This document shows positions 60,555-64,000 of a stretch of 64,000 nt of DNA, one piece after another. The notes beneath the pieces were generated by a model. The model was not told the origin of the DNA. It worked only from the letters and a program-made list of their open reading frames with translations, and did no database searches. Within the stretch, counting starts at the first letter, position 1, and each line of letters begins with the position of its first letter. Source of the stretch: Lycocorax pyrrhopterus obiensis (taxonomy: Eukaryota; Chordata; Aves; Passeriformes; Paradisaeidae); assembly GCA_014706295.1 (NCBI GenBank), contig JACSVZ010000022.1, forward strand, positions 6,466,830 to 6,530,829. The letters run 5' to 3'. Made by a program: the position numbers and the translations under genes.

Positions 60555-63500
60555 AAGTTCTGCAACCCCAAAATTTGAGCTCTTTTCTGCTAGGCACTCT
60601 CCAAACCACCCCACAAGCACAGTCCTCTCTTCAGAGTGCTCATAATAAATATCAAAGGCCGGGAAAGTTTGGGACTAGAAATGGGTTTGCTTTTCCATTA
60701 TGAATGGGGAGGTACAGCAAGGATAAATTAAGATCTAGGGGTAAACATGGGGCCTGGATTCTTGAATGTCAGATCCAGTGCTTCAGTGAAGGATATCTTT
60801 GTTCCCTGGCTGAATTTCTAGTTTACTATCATGTGTCTGACATCTGGATGGCATTCTGAGAACTTCAGAGGGAAAATGTGTAATGGACAATCAATAAACT
60901 GTTTGTGGGGGAAATTTTCTCCTACCAGGATGATAAAATCAGGATCTGAAAAGGCATGGGAAGACATCTCAGAGCTGTTCATCAATTATCACTGCTATTT
61001 ATTTCCTGAAATTGGAATGGAAAGCTCGGTACCTGAGTTGGTTTGAAGACACAGAAAGTGCAGTTTGTTCCACTGCCTCCAACTTCAGCAGACCCCTGGC
61101 AAGCCTGTGACAAATTACTAATCAGTCTGCAATTTTTCACTCCTGTCTTGTCCCTGTTTTGCTGTGCTCTGGTGTGATTACTGCATATTCCATCTCCCAG
61201 CACCCTGTAAATGATCTATCAGCCCTATTGAATGCAGAGCTCCCTCCTGCATCTGATGAGCTGAGCCCAGGCCTGGGCTCCCTGCACGTGGTTGAGCTTG
61301 GCACGTGCGAGGGCTGAGCCTCCCCTGCTCCCTCCATGTGGGAGGCAGATTACTGAAGTCAGGATTGTAGCTAAAAGGCTCAGAATTCCCCCCAGGAAGC
61401 TGAATTTCTCCCCTTCATAATAACAGTGTGTAGTGTTTCAAGTGGCTTCAGACTTTTCCCTAGTTTTTACTGTCTTGTATTAAGTTAAATGTCCTTTTTC
61501 TTTCAGAGCAAATATAAATGTACTAGCTCCAAGTAATACACAGCAAAACAATGTTGTAACATGATTGGTTTACTTAATCTGCCTGTGAATGACTCTTTCC
61601 CCACCACCAGCCTCATTAATCCCATGTAATTTTTGTCTCTTTCCCACTGTGTTTGGTTTTTTGTTGTATAGAGCTGATAAATTCCATTCTTTCAATGTAA
61701 CAGAGCGCAGATTTCTCTATGAATTCTTCAGAATCCTTCGGAGGAAAGTCTGAGACCCAAGGTGCAGCAAGAGCAGGGGCAGCTGTGAGAGGGCTTTCCA
61801 TGGTCCTCACTCCATCACTGCTCATGAGCCCCACCTGGATCTGGGTCCAGCTGATGTGGGTACCCCGTGCATGTGAGAGGAGAGCACTGCCACCTTTGTC
61901 AATGCTTCTACAGGCTGAGCACCCAGGAGAGTTCAGGTGCAGGGAAAGATAAATTGATGGGAAATCCACTGAGGCCAATTACTGTGAAGTTTCTAGAAGA
62001 GTGAGTTACAAATAATATGAGAAAAAGCAGCAAGCTACAGACCAACATTATAAGGCACCTTCATGTACCAGGGACAGATAAACGAGAGAGAAACTTGCTT
62101 TTTAATTCTTTTTTTTCTGCAGCCATCAGTGCAGTGTCTCCAGGCTGCTGTGGGAGCAGCTTAGTGCATCACTTAGCAAACGGGAGGGGTTTGCTGCCTT
62201 TTGGAGACACAGGTACAGTCCCAAGGCTGCCCACTTCAATGGGCTCTCTGCTCCCCACCACGTTGGTGCCATTCCTGAGCAAAGGGGTCCTCAGTGGGGT
62301 GAATGGATGATGCTGAACAGCCAACAGCTGCTAGCTGACTTCCCCTTGGAGTCTGAGGGGATGGGACTGCCGTGAAAGGTGGCACGAAGGTTTCTATCCC
62401 AGGAGCAGAAGGTCCTCGAGGCTGCAGAGAGCAGCACAAAATCCAGAAACCCTCAGTCATGGTAGGAGACGCTGCACAAAGGGGGCCGAGTGATTAAACA
62501 AGTCCTGTTGGCCACACTCCTGCAGGGATGAAGATGTGCTAGAAGGAGGTTTGGAGTCACCCAGCCCCCAGTGAAAGAAACAGATGGGATTATCATGGCC
62601 ATGGCTATTTGTGTGCCACAGTGACACAAGGATGAAGCTAAAAGGCCAGGAGCTCAAGAGAGAAGCGGACTCTGTCAGCTGGGAAAAAAAAAGGGATAAA
62701 GAAGAAAGAAGGGAGAAGGTGGCAGGGGCGAGGGAGCTGAGAGGCTGCTACAGCTTGAAAGAACCATTAGAAGTGCTATTATATTAAATGAGGAAGGGCA
62801 TCAAGGGGGAATGTTTTGCTTTTTCAGAAGTTTTGAAGAACTGTACTAATAAAGTGAGGTGAGCAGGCAAGGTCAAGGAGGCCAAAAATGAGCAATGAGG
62901 CAGCTCTACTGTTCTGACAGATACATGGCTCTGCACCTGCCATGGCCCAGATGTGGGACAAAGGCGTGAAGCAAGAGGCAGAAGATAAATAGTGGTGCAG
63001 GAAGGCTTTAAATTACAAGGGATCAATTGCTCTGACATAAATAAAGTTTCTTTAACCTCAGTTCCCCCATGAGTCAGCATTTTGGGCTGGAAATGATTTA
63101 CAGAAAAACCCAAGAGATGTTTGAGATGTGATTGCGAGAAGAGAATGTAAATGTAAGGAAAGCGGTGCTTGGTGAGGGGGGATGAAATAAGATGCTGCTA
63201 ACAGTTCTGTAGTTCCACAGGTTGTCAGGCTGTGAGAGTGGCAACATTCAGAGGGCATTGCTCCCCAAATTATAGCTCCAAACTTCCTGACTTCGAGGAG
63301 TCTCTCTGCTCATTCTGCCTCTATTAAAGCTAAGATCTGTTTTCAACCAGGCTCTCAAGTGACTGAGCTTTTCCAGGCTCTCACAGATCCACCTCCTTTG
63401 CAGAAGTGTGGAATGCTGACACTTGCCTATTAACCCATGAACTTAGCGTGAGCAGGGACTGACCTCCACTGTGCTACCACTTCAGTTATCCAATTTTAGC

Positions 63501-64000
63501 TCATTTGCACACATAATTTTCTGCCAAGGTGACGTTATCGAGTGCTCCTGATGACAAGGACGTTATTTAGGCCAAGGGAAAAAAAGCATAAACACAGGCT
63601 GGAAATCTGAGCTGAAGATAAGGTTGTTTGACAATGAAACACAGCACAGGGATGGTTATGGGGCAGAGCTGCTTTGGTCTCTGGTTGAGATGCCTGTAGG
63701 TCATGAATCCATGTAGGTCAAACTGCCTGGATGATACCTATGGCCTAGTTTTAAAAACATTGCTGGAGATTTGTTAAGGATTTATTTTTGCCATGTAGGT
63801 TCTGGGTTGTTGTGGGTAGGGTGTTTTTTTGCTGTGTTGTTGTTGTATTTTTCCTTGCTTGTTTTGATTCTCAAAAACTGGGGAAGGACCAATACAGCTC
63901 CCCCAAGGCCCTGACTGCTCCAGGCCCAGTTCAGACTGAGCCGGTTGTTACTACAAAGTAAAACATGTAATTTTACATCCATTTGTTTTAAAGGTCACAT

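Larger units (their letters stand above)
54584..64000. other. Intergenic DNA, no gene recognised
   Basis: Contents are three CR1 pieces (59258-59352, 59834-60222, 60490-60554) and mostly unique sequence. 59480-59600 carries homeodomain-type and E-box motifs and looks like a conserved non-coding element. I see no exon with protein similarity. In mammals the DNA downstream of PTPRT is also gene-poor, from memory. Confidence 0.7.

Overview
This is vertebrate nuclear DNA, almost certainly avian. It has large introns, GT-AG splice sites, many short 5'-truncated LINE fragments of the chicken-repeat-1 (CR1) type in both orientations, and bird-type retroviral LTRs. The CR1 variants look like those common in songbirds, so a passerine is my guess (inference).

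The one recognisable gene is the 3' half of PTPRT, receptor-type protein tyrosine phosphatase T of the R2B family, on the + strand. Fourteen exons between 4140 and 35344 join without a frame break into 547 codons plus a stop. They encode the cytoplasmic end of the protein: an active-looking D1 phosphatase domain (P-loop [13 protein letters not shown] loop), then a degenerate D2 domain (P-loop HCLNGGGRSG, WPD changed to WPA), ending in YLSSF. The extracellular MAM, Ig and FN3 exons, the membrane segment and most of the juxtamembrane part lie upstream of the window. D1 and D2 share intron positions and phases, including a phase-2 intron just after the P-loop cysteine. One intron (12935-13878) uses a GC donor.

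Layout: 1-4139 is upstream intron. 4140-35344 holds the coding exons and 13 introns. 35345 to about 42150 is a probable long 3' UTR, supported by a good poly(A) signal at 42126 and by the absence of CR1 elements. From about 42150 to 64000 I see no coding gene. That part holds an ERVL-like solo LTR (42570-43168), seven CR1 pieces, a CpG-rich block with splice-like signals (53190-53740), a perfect 427-bp GGGAA array (54157-54583) and non-repetitive AT-rich DNA, some of which looks like conserved non-coding sequence.

Points of most interest: an exact 92-bp duplication inside intron 1 (8899-8990 and 10622-10713); two antisense solo LTRs of one family upstream of D2 exons, one ending 45 bp before an acceptor; an in-frame 111-nt candidate cassette exon inside D2 (25867-25977); three tandem decoy 3' splice sites in the last intron (34823-34894); and the GGGAA array. 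I found no RNA genes, CRISPR arrays or prokaryotic features.
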